From Rhodococcus antarcticus (GTDB lineage: Bacteria > Actinomycetota > Actinomycetes > Mycobacteriales > Mycobacteriaceae): a stretch of DNA of 64,000 bases. The stretch is from positions 1,364,001 to 1,428,000 of the forward strand of contig NZ_CP110615.1 of NCBI RefSeq assembly GCF_026153295.1. The letters are read 5' to 3'. Both the position numbers and the translations under genes were made by a program. Position 1 is the stretch's first letter. Each line of letters begins with the position of its first letter. The notes below the pieces were generated by a model, which was not told where the DNA came from, ran no database searches, and saw nothing but the letters and a program-made list of their open reading frames with translations. Positions 47,860 through 58,200 of the stretch are shown in pieces.

Positions 47860-48060
47860 GTGGTGTTCGGTCGAGGCCCTCGCGGCCGGCACGTCGAGGG
47901 GTTGCGCAAGGGCGACGTGCTGGCCCTGCACGGCCCGAGCTCGCTCGCCGTCCCCGTGGTGCTGCTCGCCGCCGCCCGCCTCGGCGTCACCGTCACCACG
48001 CTGAACGGGCTCTGCACCACCGGTGAGATGGCGGTGCAGCTCCGGGACCGGGAGACGCGG
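47860..48060 (+). pseudogene. Fragment of an AMP-forming CoA ligase
   Basis: About 65 codons resemble the N-terminal part of 4-coumarate:CoA-ligase-like enzymes: VEGLRKGDVLALHGPSSLAVP and LLAAARLGVTVTTLNGLCTTGEMAVQLRD. The AMP-binding P-loop, catalytic core and C-terminal domain are absent; similarity ends just before the 3' end of the leftward GNAT gene. It is probably the relic of a ligase gene that once closed the catabolic operon. Confidence 0.75.
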
Positions 48061-48080
48061 CGCGCGCCCGGGCCGCGCGG

Positions 48081-48926
48081 TCACCCCAGCGGCACGTCGT
48101 AGTAGTCCTCGCCGGCCACCCGCGTGAACCCCAGCGAGGTGTACAGCCCCAGCGGCCCCTCGTTGTCCACGGCGACCTCCAGGCCCACCCGGGTGGCTCC
48201 CTCGGCGAACAGCTGGGTGCTCACCCGCCGCAGCACGTCGCGGCCGATGCCCCTGCCCTGCCACGCCGGGTCCACCGCGAAGCCGTGGACGCCGCCGGTG
48301 CCACCCTCCAGGCTCAGGCGCACCGTGCCGACGGCGGCACCATCCACCGCGACGAGCAGGGTGCGCTCCTGCGCCTCGGCGAGCTGCTCGGTGAGGTCGC
48401 GGGGCGGGTCGCCGAAGGCGGCCTCCAGCAACCGGCCGACGGCTGCGGCGTCGTCCGGACCCGCCCGGCGCACGGAGGTCCGGGCGTCCTGGGGACCCGC
48501 GTCGGGCGGGGCGTCGAGCACCAGTGCGTGCTCGGAGTGCTCGGGGACCCCGCCTCTCGCGAGGGCGAACGACCGCCCCGGCTCGGAGCCCGCCGGCACC
48601 ACCAGCAGGGCCCGGTGCAGTCCCCGCTCCCGCCCGAGCTCGGCGGCGGCGTCGAGCAGCGTCCTCCCCACGCCCCTGCGCCGGGCGGTCGGCTCGACCA
48701 CCCCGGCCAGCTCCAGCGGAGCGGACCCGAACCGGTAGAGCCCGAGGAACCCCGTCAGCCGGCCGTCCTCCCACCACAGCAGGTCCTCCACCCGAGCGCC
48801 CGGACGCGACCGGAGCGTGGCCCACTCGAGCTTCAGCCGCCCCCCGTCCGCGGCGAGCGCGCTGCGCTCCAGCTCGGCGAGGGCTGTCAGGTCGGTGGCG
48901 GACAGACCGCGGGAGCGTTCCAGCAC
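48081..48926 (-). CDS. Tandem GNAT acetyltransferase
   Basis: 281 residues from GTG 48926. Two GNAT domains: the first (about 1-140) has VVEPTARRRGVGRTLLDAA, the second (about 145-281) has VHGFAVDPAWQGRGIGRDVLRR and LYTSLGFTRV. The R/Q-x-x-G-x-G/A acetyl-CoA motif is present in both. The layout recalls mycothiol synthase (MshD), which also has two GNAT domains, but I see no decisive marker, so it is left as a generic GNAT protein. Confidence 0.8.
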   Translation of the reverse strand: MLERSRGLSATDLTALAELERSALAADGGRLKLEWATLRSRPGARVEDLLWWEDGRLTGFLGLYRFGSAPLELAGVVEPTARRRGVGRTLLDAAAELGRERGLHRALLVVPAGSEPGRSFALARGGVPEHSEHALVLDAPPDAGPQDARTSVRRAGPDDAAAVGRLLEAAFGDPPRDLTEQLAEAQERTLLVAVDGAAVGTVRLSLEGGTGGVHGFAVDPAWQGRGIGRDVLRRVSTQLFAEGATRVGLEVAVDNEGPLGLYTSLGFTRVAGEDYYDVPLG

Positions 48927-49065
48927 GTGTGCAGCAGACCACGGTCGTCCACCGGGTTCCGGTCCCGGCGGTCGTGCCGGGGCCCCGGCACGCCACCACC
49001 CGCCGACGACGCGACGGGGGACCGGGGTGGTGGTCCACGTCGAGCGCGCTGGACGACCTCGTGCC

Positions 49066-49761
49066 CTACGGCCTCGTCGGCGGCGTCCGAGCTTCCTGGT
49101 TCCGACCTGCGAGGACCAGCGCGCCGATGACGAGGCCGAGCGCGACCACCTCGCCGAGCAGGGTGACCGGAGCGAGACCGGTGCGGAACAGCTGCACCCC
49201 CAGTCCCACCAGCCCGAGCACGACGGCGGCTGCGGTGCCGGTCCGTCCCCAGCGGCGGTCGTCGGCGAGGCCGGCCAGCCCCACCAGGACCAGGGCACCC
49301 AGCACGGACCCCGCCACGACGACGACCGCGGGCGTCGTGGTCGCACCGCTGAGCTCGAGCGGTGCGTAGTCGCTGTACCGCCGTGGCATCGTGGCGCCCC
49401 CGCCGAGCAGGACGAGCGAAGATCCGACCCCGCCGTACCGCGGAGCCAGGGCCACGCTGAGCACCGCGACGACGAGCCCGCCCACGCCGAGGGTGAGCAC
49501 CCGGCGGTCACCGCGACCGGGTCGGGACCCGGCACGCCGCCGGGCGACTGCGACGGCCAGCGCACCGAGACCCGCCAGGACCAGCGGGACCAGCAGCCAC
49601 TCCTGAACCACCCGGGGCGCGGCGGGCACCACCTGCGGCGGCGGCGCGTACGCGAACCACCCGAAGTCCGCCTGCCCCGCGCCCAGCCCCGCCACCAGCA
49701 GCACCGCGACGAGGCCCTGCAGCACCCCGACCAGCGCCCCCGCCAGCACCCCTCGACCCAT
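49066..49761 (-). CDS. Integral membrane protein, unknown function
   Basis: 231 residues from ATG 49761. About five to six hydrophobic helices (GVLAGALVGVLQGLVAVLLV at the N-terminus, WLLVPLVLAGLGALAVAVA, VLTLGVGGLVVAVLSVAL, VVVVAGSVLGALVLVGLAG, and a C-terminal pair), with a Pro-rich loop after the first. I recognise no family. Confidence 0.65.
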   Translation of the reverse strand: MGRGVLAGALVGVLQGLVAVLLVAGLGAGQADFGWFAYAPPPQVVPAAPRVVQEWLLVPLVLAGLGALAVAVARRRAGSRPGRGDRRVLTLGVGGLVVAVLSVALAPRYGGVGSSLVLLGGGATMPRRYSDYAPLELSGATTTPAVVVVAGSVLGALVLVGLAGLADDRRWGRTGTAAAVVLGLVGLGVQLFRTGLAPVTLLGEVVALGLVIGALVLAGRNQEARTPPTRP

Positions 49762-49766
49762 GCCGT

Positions 49767-50267
49767 TCAGTGTCGGGGCCGGGGACCACCCGTGGCAACG
49801 CCCGCCCGCACCCGCCCGTCGACCTGGGTGCCCAGCGTGAAGCCGAGGTGGCCGAGCACCGCCAGCGCGCCCCGGTTGCCCGCCGTTGTCTCGGCCACGA
49901 CCCGCCGGACCCCCGCCTGCGCCGCCAGCTCCAGCACGACGGCCAGCGCCGCCCGCCCCACCCCGGCCCCCCGGACCGACCGGGTGAGCCACAACCCGGT
50001 GTCGGCGACGCCAGCCTCGTCGGTCCACCGCAGCCGGGCCCCGCCCACCGGTGCGCCGTCGACCAGCACCGCCCAGGTCGCCTCACCGCAGGGACCGTCG
50101 AGCCCGGCCCGGCGGTCGCGGTGGTAGGCCCGCAGCCACACCGAGCGCTCCGGGGTCCAGCCGTCGCCCAGCGGCGGGGTCACCTCGTCCGGCGCCGCAC
50201 CCCTGGTGGCCGCCCCCACCAGCGCGGCCAGCACGAGCTCGTCCACGGCGACCAGCTGCACGTCCAC
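49767..50267 (-). CDS. GNAT-family N-acetyltransferase
   Basis: 166 residues. Motif A is DTGLWLTRSVRGAGVGRAAL, followed by AETTAGNRGALAVLGHLGF. It starts at GTG 50267, seven bases downstream (minus strand) of TACCGT at 50275-50280, suggesting a leaderless mRNA. It is followed on the same strand by the membrane-protein gene after five bases. The substrate is unknown. Confidence 0.8.
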   Translation of the reverse strand: MDVQLVAVDELVLAALVGAATRGAAPDEVTPPLGDGWTPERSVWLRAYHRDRRAGLDGPCGEATWAVLVDGAPVGGARLRWTDEAGVADTGLWLTRSVRGAGVGRAALAVVLELAAQAGVRRVVAETTAGNRGALAVLGHLGFTLGTQVDGRVRAGVATGGPRPRH

Positions 50268-50274
50268 CGCCAGG

Positions 50275-50280
50275 ACGGTA
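50275..50280 (-). promoter_or_regulatory. -10 box TACCGT, leaderless promoter of the GNAT gene
   Basis: Read on the minus strand, TACCGT lies seven bases before GTG 50267 with no ribosome-binding site between. Confidence 0.45.
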
Positions 50281-50408
50281 GCGGCGGGCCCCGCGGCTCG
50301 GTGGCCCGCCGGCACGGTCCCGCGCGACGAGGTCGGTGGTGCCGCCCTCCACGAGGGGTCGTACCTCGTGGTTGCTCCTCGATGGACCGCAGGGGCGAGG
50401 ATGGCGGC

Positions 50409-50982
50409 GTGCACGCACCCGGGACCGTCCTGCGCTGGACCGTCTCCATGGGCGGGGTGCTCGGCGGCGAGTGCGCCGTGCGGGTGGTGCGGGACGGCGT
50501 CGACGGTCTGGTGCTCCTGCTGGCCCGGGGCACCGTGGTGCGAGCGGCGTCGGTGCACCCCCCGCGACGTCGCGTCGGGGGCCGCGCCCGGCCCGTTCGT
50601 GGAGCGCGTGGCCGACCGGGACGCCCTCGTCTGGGAGCCTGCGGGCACCGGGCACGCCGTGTGGTGGTGGTTCGCGCCCGACGGGACGTTCACCGGGTGG
50701 TACGTCAACCTGGAGCGTCGGGTGCACGGGATCGCCTCGGTGGACGTGCACGACCACGAGCTGGACCTGGTGGTCGCCCCGGACCGCAGCTGGAAGTGGA
50801 AGGACGAGGGGTCCTTCGCCGCGAAGACCGGCCGCGCCGGGTTCTGGACCCAGGAGGAGGCGGTGGTGATCCGTGCCGAGGGTGAGCGCGTGGTGGCGCA
50901 GGTCGAGCGCGGGGAGCTCCCCTTCGACGGGACGTGGTGCGACTACCGGCCGCCCCCGGGCTGGACACCGCCGAGGGTGTAG
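50409..50982 (+). pseudogene. DUF402 (FomD-like) gene, frameshifted in a C6 run
   Basis: The N-terminal part reads from GTG 50409 (VHAPGTVLRWTV, GVDGLVLLLARGTVVRAASV) and then meets six Cs at 50558-50563. Past the run the family sequence continues in another frame: ALVWEPAGTGHAVWWWFAPD, TGWYVNLERRV, VDVHDHELDLVVAPD, WKWKDEG to the TGA at 50982. A one-base change in the run restores a protein of about 190 residues. DUF402 proteins include nucleotide phosphohydrolases. It may be a sequencing error, a phase-variable run or a true pseudogene. Confidence 0.75.
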
Positions 50983-51776
50983 CGGACGTCCTGGTGCAGC
51001 ACCACCGTCCCGTCGGGCTCCCGGGCCGTCTGCAGCAGCTCGAGTGCGTCGGCGAGCAGCGCGGCGTGGTGCTCGGGGGGAACCGCCTCCCACATGCCGC
51101 GCTGGCCGTGCGACCACGAGAACTCGCGCCACTGCTCGGGCCCGGTGAGCACCGTCCGCAGCGCGAGGTGCACGGTGCGGACGTCGGTCAGCCCGGCCTC
51201 GGCGAACAGCGCCTCGACCCCCGCGTCCGAGGCGAACGGGCCGCGCCGGCCCGAGGTGCGGGCATCGAGCATCGCCGGCGGCAGGTGGGGGACGAAGAGC
51301 TCGTCGACCGTGGCCAGGAGGTGTCCCGTGGGACCGAACGTCGCGATCCCGAGCCGCCCGCCCGGCACCAAGACCTCGCGCCAGGCCCGCAGGGCGGTCG
51401 CCGGTCGCGGCAGGAAGAACAGCACCAGCGACGCCGCCACCACGTCGAACGAGGCCGGTGGCAGCGCCGGGGAGCGGGCGTCGGCCACCCGGAGCTCGAC
51501 CTGCGGCAGGTGGGCGAGATCGGCCGTGGTGGCCGAGACCATCCGGGGCGCGAGGTCGATGCCCAGGACGCGGCCGTCCGGGCCCACGCCCTCGGCCAGC
51601 GGGACGGTGGCCGCGCCGCGTCCGCAACCGACGTCGAGGGCGTGCTCGCCGGGGGCAGGTGCGAGCTCGTGGACGAGACCCGCCGCGATGGGGGTGAACC
51701 AGTCCACGCCCACCGCGTCGTAGGTGTCCGCCACGCGGTCGAACAGTGCGGCGACGCGGTCGGTGGGCTCGGTCAT
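50943..51776 (-). CDS. SAM-dependent class I methyltransferase
   Basis: 277 residues from ATG 51776. The SAM-binding motif I is [19 protein letters not shown], followed by [28 protein letters not shown] and [14 protein letters not shown]. The order matches UbiE/ArsM-like Methyltransf_11 enzymes; the acceptor is unknown. The 3' end overlaps the convergent DUF402 gene by 40 bases. Confidence 0.85.
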   Translation of the reverse strand: MTEPTDRVAALFDRVADTYDAVGVDWFTPIAAGLVHELAPAPGEHALDVGCGRGAATVPLAEGVGPDGRVLGIDLAPRMVSATTADLAHLPQVELRVADARSPALPPASFDVVAASLVLFFLPRPATALRAWREVLVPGGRLGIATFGPTGHLLATVDELFVPHLPPAMLDARTSGRRGPFASDAGVEALFAEAGLTDVRTVHLALRTVLTGPEQWREFSWSHGQRGMWEAVPPEHHAALLADALELLQTAREPDGTVVLHQDVRYTLGGVQPGGGR

Positions 51777-51835
51777 GATCCACCGTGGCACGCGGGCCGA
51801 CGGCTGTCGACGGCACCGCCCCGGTGGCCGCCGTG

Positions 51836-51883
51836 GTGGTGCGGTGGTGTGGTGGTGCGGTGGTGTGGTGGTGCGGTGGTGCG
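51836..51883. repeat. Six tandem copies of an 8-mer GTGGTG(C/T)G
   Basis: Units C,T,C,T,C,C at the seventh position follow each other without gap in the intergenic region between the methyltransferase and DUF805 genes. It is a simple-sequence repeat likely to vary in copy number. Confidence 0.9.
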
Positions 51884-51888
51884 GGGGC

Positions 51889-52284
51889 TCAGTAGCCGAC
51901 CGGCGGGGTGTACCCGGCCGACGGGGTGTACCCACCGATCCCCTTGGGGGACGGCCCGTGCTGGTTGTCGCCGTGGCTGTCCTGCACCCAGAACACGATC
52001 AGCACGATGATCCCGACCAGCGGGACGAGCGCGATCAGCTGCCACCACCCGGTCCGGCCGGTGTCGTGCAGCCGGCGAGCGCCGACGGCGAGGGTCGGCA
52101 TCAGGATGGCCAGCGAGAACAGGTTCGTCAGCCACGACGTCCCGATGACCCCGCCGATGATCCCCAGCACGGCGCCGGCGGCCAGGGCGAACAGCTCGAA
52201 GAACCAGAGCTCGGAGCGTCGGGCACGGCCCGAGAACCCCGCGTACTGGCCGAACACGGACTTGACGGCGTCGCCGAACCCCAT
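51889..52284 (-). CDS. DUF805 membrane protein
   Basis: 131 residues from ATG 52284. The family features are complete: [23 protein letters not shown], hydrophobic helices, [37 protein letters not shown], and a short Gly/Tyr/Pro tail with a GYTPxxG repeat. The function of DUF805 proteins is unknown; they are small inner-membrane proteins. Confidence 0.88.
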   Translation of the reverse strand: MGFGDAVKSVFGQYAGFSGRARRSELWFFELFALAAGAVLGIIGGVIGTSWLTNLFSLAILMPTLAVGARRLHDTGRTGWWQLIALVPLVGIIVLIVFWVQDSHGDNQHGPSPKGIGGYTPSAGYTPPVGY

Positions 52285-52439
52285 GGTGTGGAACCCCCTC
52301 GTGAGCGCCACCGCGGTGGTGGTGCGGGCCGAATCGTCCGGTACGGGACGCCGGTGCACCAGCACGCGACGGTCACGGTTGCGTCACGCCTGGCGGGTGT
52401 GGCCGTCCCCGGCCCGCACGACGCGTCGGTGGGTCTCCG

Positions 52440-52445
52440 TAGGAT
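52440..52445 (+). promoter_or_regulatory. -10 box TAGGAT of aspS
   Basis: TAGGAT lies 37 bases before the aspS GTG; GAGG at 52473-52476 is the ribosome-binding site. Confidence 0.4.
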
Positions 52446-52482
52446 CATCGTCCGACCCCCGAGGACCAGAGTGAGGAACCCC

Positions 52483-54270
52483 GTGCTGCGCACCCACCCC
52501 GCCGGCTCGCTGCGAGCCGAGCACGCCGAGCAGACCGTCACGCTCACCGGCTGGGTGGCGCGGCGTCGTGATCACGGCGGGGTGGAGTTCATCGACCTGC
52601 GAGACGCCTCCGGCACGGTGCAGGTGGTCTTCCGCGAGGGCGCGGTCGCCGAGGCCGCGGGCGCGCTGCGCAACGAGTTCTGCGTGCAGATCACGGGCAC
52701 CGTCGCCGTCCGGCCGGCGGGCAACGCGAACACCGAGATCGCGACCGGTGACGTCGAGGTGACGGCGACCGAGCTGGTGGTGCTCAACGAGAGCGCACCG
52801 CTGCCGTTCCCGCTGGACGACCACACCGGTGTCGGCGAGGAGGTCCGCCTCAAGCACCGCTACCTGGATCTGCGCCGCTCCGGGCCCGCCGCCGCGATCC
52901 GGCTGCGCAGCGAGGTCAGCCGCGCGGCCCGCACCGTGCTCGCGGGCCACGACTTCGTCGAGGTGGAGACGCCCACCCTCACCCGCTCCACCCCCGAGGG
53001 GGCGCGGGACTTCCTGGTGCCCGCACGGCTGCAGCCCGGCAGCTTCTACGCCCTTCCGCAGAGTCCGCAGCTGTTCAAGCAGCTGCTCATGGTGGGTGGG
53101 CTCGAGCGCTACTACCAGATCGCCCGCTGCTACCGGGACGAGGACTTCCGCGCCGACCGCCAGCCGGAGTTCACCCAGCTCGACGTCGAGATGAGCTTCG
53201 TCGACTCCGACGACGTCATCGCCCTCGCCGAGGAGGTGCTGGTCGCGCTGTGGCGTCTCGTGGGCCACGAGATCGCGCTGCCGATCCCGCGGATGACGTA
53301 CGCCGAGGCCATGCGTCGCTTCGGCTCCGACAAGCCGGACCTGCGCTTCGGCATCGAGCTCGTCGAGTGCGCGGACTACTTCACCGACACCACCTTCCGG
53401 GTGTTCCAGGCGCCCTACGTGGGCGCGGTGGTCATGGCGGGGGGCGCCGCCCAGCCCCGCAAGCAGCTCGACGCGTGGCAGGAGTGGGCCAAGCAGCGCG
53501 GCGCCAAGGGCCTGGCCTACGTGCTCGTCGCCGAGGACGGCACCCTGGGCGGGCCCGTGGCCAAGAACCTCACCGACGCCGAGCGGGACGGGCTGGCCGC
53601 GCACGTCGGAGCGGCGGCCGGGGACTGCATCTTCTTCGCCGCCGGCGAGGTCAAGAGCTCGCGTGCGCTGCTCGGGGCCGCGCGGGGGGAGATCGCGAGG
53701 CGCCAGGAGCTCGTCGACCCCGATGCGTGGGCCTTCACCTGGGTCGTCGACGCTCCGCTGTTCGAGCCGGCCGGGGACGCCGTGGCCAGCGGGGACGTGG
53801 CCGTGGGCTCCGGAGCCTGGACCGCGGTGCACCACGCGTTCACCTCGCCGACGGCCGCGTCGATGGACACCTTCGACACGGACCCGGGCTCGGCCCTGAG
53901 CCACGCCTACGACATCGTCTGCAACGGCAACGAGATCGGTGGCGGCAGCATCCGCATCCACCAGCGCGCGGTGCAGGAGCGGGTCTTCGCCGTGATGGGC
54001 CTGGACCAGGCCTCGGCGCAGGAGAAGTTCGGCTTCCTGCTGGACGCCTTCGCCTTCGGCGCGCCCCCGCACGGCGGCATCGCGATGGGCTGGGACCGCA
54101 TCTGTGCCCTGCTGAGCGGCACCGACTCCATCCGCGAGGTCATCGCCTTCCCCAAGTCCGGTGGCGGCATCGACCCGCTGACCGACGCCCCGGCGCCGAT
54201 CACCCCGGAGCAGCGGAAGGAGTCGGGCATCGACGCCAGGCCGAAGCCCGGTCCCGAGAAGCCCGAGTAG
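52483..54270 (+). CDS. aspS: Aspartate--tRNA ligase
   Basis: A 595-residue class IIb synthetase of the bacterial type with a GAD insertion. The OB-fold anticodon domain ([22 protein letters not shown]) is followed by motif 2 [21 protein letters not shown] and motif 3 GIAMGWDRI. Start GTG 52483 fits the family start (LRTHPAGSL) and a GAGG six bases upstream; GTG 52471 is in frame but lacks support. In actinobacteria this enzyme is often non-discriminating (also charging tRNA-Asn); I cannot decide that here. Confidence 0.96.
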   Translation: MLRTHPAGSLRAEHAEQTVTLTGWVARRRDHGGVEFIDLRDASGTVQVVFREGAVAEAAGALRNEFCVQITGTVAVRPAGNANTEIATGDVEVTATELVVLNESAPLPFPLDDHTGVGEEVRLKHRYLDLRRSGPAAAIRLRSEVSRAARTVLAGHDFVEVETPTLTRSTPEGARDFLVPARLQPGSFYALPQSPQLFKQLLMVGGLERYYQIARCYRDEDFRADRQPEFTQLDVEMSFVDSDDVIALAEEVLVALWRLVGHEIALPIPRMTYAEAMRRFGSDKPDLRFGIELVECADYFTDTTFRVFQAPYVGAVVMAGGAAQPRKQLDAWQEWAKQRGAKGLAYVLVAEDGTLGGPVAKNLTDAERDGLAAHVGAAAGDCIFFAAGEVKSSRALLGAARGEIARRQELVDPDAWAFTWVVDAPLFEPAGDAVASGDVAVGSGAWTAVHHAFTSPTAASMDTFDTDPGSALSHAYDIVCNGNEIGGGSIRIHQRAVQERVFAVMGLDQASAQEKFGFLLDAFAFGAPPHGGIAMGWDRICALLSGTDSIREVIAFPKSGGGIDPLTDAPAPITPEQRKESGIDARPKPGPEKPE

Positions 54271-54273
54271 CCG

Positions 54274-55215
54274 GTGCTGCACCTGCGGGTGATCTGCCCC
54301 CCGGAGCTGACCGAGCACGTCCTCGCCCTGCTGAAGGACGCCCGTGGTGCGACCCACCTGACGCTGCACCGCGGCGCGGCCCTGGTCCCGGCGGGGGACG
54401 TCGTGGAGGCCGACGTCGCCCGTGAGTGCACCAACTCCCTGCTCGACGCCCTGGGTGACCTCGGCGTCGAGCGGGAGGGCGGGGTGACCCTGGAGGCGAT
54501 CGACACGACGCTGTCGGTGGCCGCCCGGCGTGCGCAGGAGGCGGCCCCGGGGGAGGCCGACGACGCGGTGATCTGGGAGGAGCTGGTCGCGCGGACGGGG
54601 GAGGAGTCCCGGCTGACCTGGACCTTCGCGGCGTTCCTGGTCCTGGCCGTCCTGATCGCTGCGGTCGGCGTGGTGACCGACTCGCCGGTGACCGTGGTGG
54701 GCGCGATGGCCGTGGGTCCGGAGTTCGGCCCGCTGGCCGCGATCGCGGTCAACCTCGTCCGGCGTCGACCCGAGCTGGTGGGCCGCGCCGCCGTGGCCGT
54801 GGGAGTGGGCTTCCCGCTCGCGATGGTCGCGACCCTGCTGGGTGCGCTCCTGGCGGAGGCCGCGGGCCTGGTGACCGCGCAGAGCCTGGAGGGCGCGGAC
54901 AAGGTGGACTTCATCTACCAGGTGGGACCGTTCTCCTTCGTCGTCGCGCTGCTGGCCGGGACCGCCGGGATGCTGAGCCTCGTCTCGTCGAAGTCCGCAG
55001 CGCTGGTCGGGGTGTTCATCTCGGTGACCACCGTGCCCGCCGCGGGGTACGCCGTGGTCGCCGCCACCCTCGGCCGTTGGGACCGTGCCGGGGAGTCCGC
55101 GCTGCAGCTGCTGGTCAACCTGGTGGGGATCACGGTGGCCGCCACCGCTGTCCTGGCCGTGCTGCACCGGCACCGGGCCCGGGCGCGCGACCGCAGCCCG
55201 GCCGAGGTGGACTGA
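54274..55215 (+). CDS. DUF389 membrane protein
   Basis: 313 residues starting three bases after aspS. A soluble N-terminal domain (about 1-105) precedes about six to seven transmembrane helices; the family segment VGAMAVGPEFGPLAAIAVNLVRRRPEL is clear. The function is unknown. Its location directly after aspS suggests co-transcription. Confidence 0.85.
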   Translation: MLHLRVICPPELTEHVLALLKDARGATHLTLHRGAALVPAGDVVEADVARECTNSLLDALGDLGVEREGGVTLEAIDTTLSVAARRAQEAAPGEADDAVIWEELVARTGEESRLTWTFAAFLVLAVLIAAVGVVTDSPVTVVGAMAVGPEFGPLAAIAVNLVRRRPELVGRAAVAVGVGFPLAMVATLLGALLAEAAGLVTAQSLEGADKVDFIYQVGPFSFVVALLAGTAGMLSLVSSKSAALVGVFISVTTVPAAGYAVVAATLGRWDRAGESALQLLVNLVGITVAATAVLAVLHRHRARARDRSPAEVD

Positions 55216-55216
55216 G

Positions 55217-55222
55217 TAGGTT
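55217..55222 (+). promoter_or_regulatory. -10 box TAGGTT, leaderless promoter
   Basis: TAGGTT lies eight bases before GTG 55231 with no ribosome-binding site, marking the start of the transglutaminase/ATP-grasp operon. Confidence 0.5.
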
Positions 55223-55230
55223 CACCCCCC

Positions 55231-58200
55231 GTGAGCATCAAGGTCGCCCTGGAGCACCGCACCGCCTACAGCTTCGACCGCCCCGTGACCGTGCACCCCC
55301 ACGAGGTGCGCCTGCGCCCCGCCCCGCACACCCGCTCGACCATCGAGTCCTACTCGCTCACCGTCACCCCGGCCGAGCACTTCATCAACTGGCAGCAGGA
55401 CCCGTTCGGCAACTGGGTGGCCCGGCTGGTGTTCCCCGAGCCCACCACCGAGCTGTCCATCACCGTCGGCCTCGTCGCCGACATGCAGGTCGTCAACCCC
55501 TTCGACTTCTTCATCGCCGACCACGCCGAGAGCTACCCGTTCGCCTACGGGCCCTCGCTGGAGGCCGACCTCGAGCCCTACCTGCGCCCTGTCGACAGCG
55601 ACATGCTCGTCGCCAAGTTCCTCGACGCGTTCACCATCGCCCCCGGCACCCGCATGATCGACCTCCTGGTCCAGCTCAACGCCGCCGTCAACCGGGCCGT
55701 GGGCTACACCGTCCGCATGGAGGCCGGGGTGCAGACCCCCGAGCACACGCTGGACACCGCGATCGGCTCCTGCCGGGACAGTGCGTGGCTGCTCGTGGCG
55801 CTGCTGCGCGAGCTGGGCCTGGCCGCACGGTTCGTCTCCGGCTACCTGGTGCAGCTCAGCTCCGACGTGCCCAGCCTGGACGGGCCCTCCGGTCCGGCGG
55901 AGGACTTCACCGACCTGCACGCCTGGGCCGAGGTGTTCGTGCCCGGGGCCGGCTGGATCGGCATGGACGCCACGTCGGGACTGTTCGCCGGGGAGGGCCA
56001 CATCCCGCTCTCGGCCACCCCGCACCCGTCCTCGGCGGCCGCCATCAGCGGCTCCACCAGCCCGTGCACCGCCACCCTGGACTTCCACAACGTGGTCACC
56101 CGCATCCACGAGGACCCCCGCGTGACGCTGCCGTACACCGCGCAGCAGTGGGCCCGGGTCCAGTCGCTCGGGGCCGAGGTGGATGCCCGGCTGCGGGCCG
56201 GGGACGTCCGGCTGACCATGGGCGGGGAGCCCACGTTCGTCTCGACCACCGACCTCACGTCGCCGGAGTGGATCACCGCGGCGGACGGGCCGCACAAGCG
56301 GGAGCGGGCCAGCGCGCTGGCCGAGCGGCTGCGCGGGGTGCTCGGGGCGGGCACGGGGGACACCTCGGGCGTGCTCGTGCACCGGGGTCAGGGCAAGTGG
56401 TACCCCGGGGAGCCGCTGCCGCGCTGGCAGATCGGCTTGCTGTGGCGCACCGACGGCGAGCCGCTGTGGCACGACCCCGCCCTGCTGGCCGACCCGTGGG
56501 TCGACGAGCAGACGCCGGGCCCGCACGACCAGGGCGACGCCCGCCGGCTCGCCGTCGCCCTCGCGAGCGCCTTCGGCCTGCCCGAGAGCCAGGTGCGCCC
56601 GGCCTTCGAGGACCCGCTGGCCGCGCTGGCCACCGAGGCCCGCAGGCCCCGGGGACCGGCGCCGGACGAGGACGTGACGGTGGCCGATCTCGACGCGGCG
56701 GTCACCGAGCCCGTCGCCCACGTGCTGCCCCTGCACCAGGAGCTGGACGGCTCCGGCTGGGCGAGCGCGGACTGGCGGCTGCGGCGCGGTCGCGTGGTGC
56801 TGCTGGCCGGGACGTCCCCGGCCGGGCTGCGGCTGCCGCTGGACGGGCTCAGCTGGGTCGCGCCGGCGGCCACCGAGGAGGACGACCCCCAGGCCGCCAA
56901 GGCCCCGCTCCGGGCGCGGACCGACCCGGCTCGGGTGGTCCCGATGGGCGACGGGGTGCCCCGCACGGCCCTGGTGGTGGAGGAGCGCAACGGGCACGTG
57001 CGGGTGTTCCTGCCGCCGCTGGACCGCCTCGACGACGCCGTGGACCTCATCGCCCGGCTCGAGGGTGCGGCCCGGACGTCCGAGGTCACCGTCGTGCTGG
57101 AGGGTTACACCCCGCCCGGCGACCCCCGGCTCACCTCGCTCACCGTCACCCCCGACCCCGGCGTCATCGAGGTCAACGTCCAGCCCACCAGCTCCTTCGC
57201 CGAGCAGGAGGAGCTGCTGCGCACCCTCTACGCGCAGGCGCGGCTGACGCGGCTGGGCACCGAGACCTTCGAGGTGGACGGCAGCCACGGCGGCACCCGG
57301 GGCGGCAACCACATCACCCTCGGCGGGGCCACCCCGTCGGACTCCCCGCTGCTGCGCCGGCCGGACCTGCTGGTCAGCCTGCTCACCTACTGGCAGCGCC
57401 ACCCGAGCCTGAGCTACCTGTTCTCCGGACGCTTCATCGGCAGCACCTCGCAGGCCCCGCGGGTGGACGAGGGTCGCGCGGAGAACCTCTACGAGCTGGA
57501 GATCGCGTTCGCCGAGATCGACCGGCTGACGGGCCCGGACCGCACCGCGCTGCCCTGGGTGGTCGACCGGGCGCTGCGACACCTGCTGACCGACATCACC
57601 GGCAACACCCACCGCTCCGAGTTCTGCATCGACAAGATGTACAGCCCCGACTCCACCCGCGGTCGTCTCGGCCTGCTCGAGCTGCGGGGCTTCGAGATGC
57701 CGCCGCACCCGCAGATGGCCATGGTGCAGGCGCTGCTGGTCCGCGCGCTGGTCGCCCGGTTCTGGGACGAGCCCTTCCAGGCCCCGCTGGTGCGCCACGG
57801 GCTCAACCTGCACGGGCGCTGGCTGCTGCCGCACTTCCTCATCAGCGACGTCGCCGAGGTGGCGGCGGACCTGCGCCGGCACGGCACCGATTTCGACACC
57901 TCGTGGCTGGAGCCGTTCACCGAGTTCCGCTTCCCCCGCATCGGCAGCGTGCACGTGGGTGGGGTGAGCATCGAGCTCCGCGGGGCCATCGAGCCGTGGA
58001 ACGTGCTCGGCGAGGAGGCCACCGGCAGCGGCACGGCCCGCTACGTGGACTCCTCGGTGGAGCGCGTGCAGGTCACCGTGGTCGGCGCGGACCCGGGACG
58101 GCACCTGCTCACCTGCAACGGCGTGCCCGTGCCGCTGCTCGACGGCGGCTCCGCGGGCGTCCAGGTCGGCGGGGTGCGCTTCCGGGCGTGGCAGCCGCCG

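Noticed and set aside
48059-48080. GC-rich inverted repeat as a terminator after the CoA-ligase relic
   Set aside because: The arms pair only with a bulge and without a proper loop.
51836-51883. CRISPR-like array
   Set aside because: Units are eight bases with no spacers; it is a simple tandem repeat. No cas genes are present.
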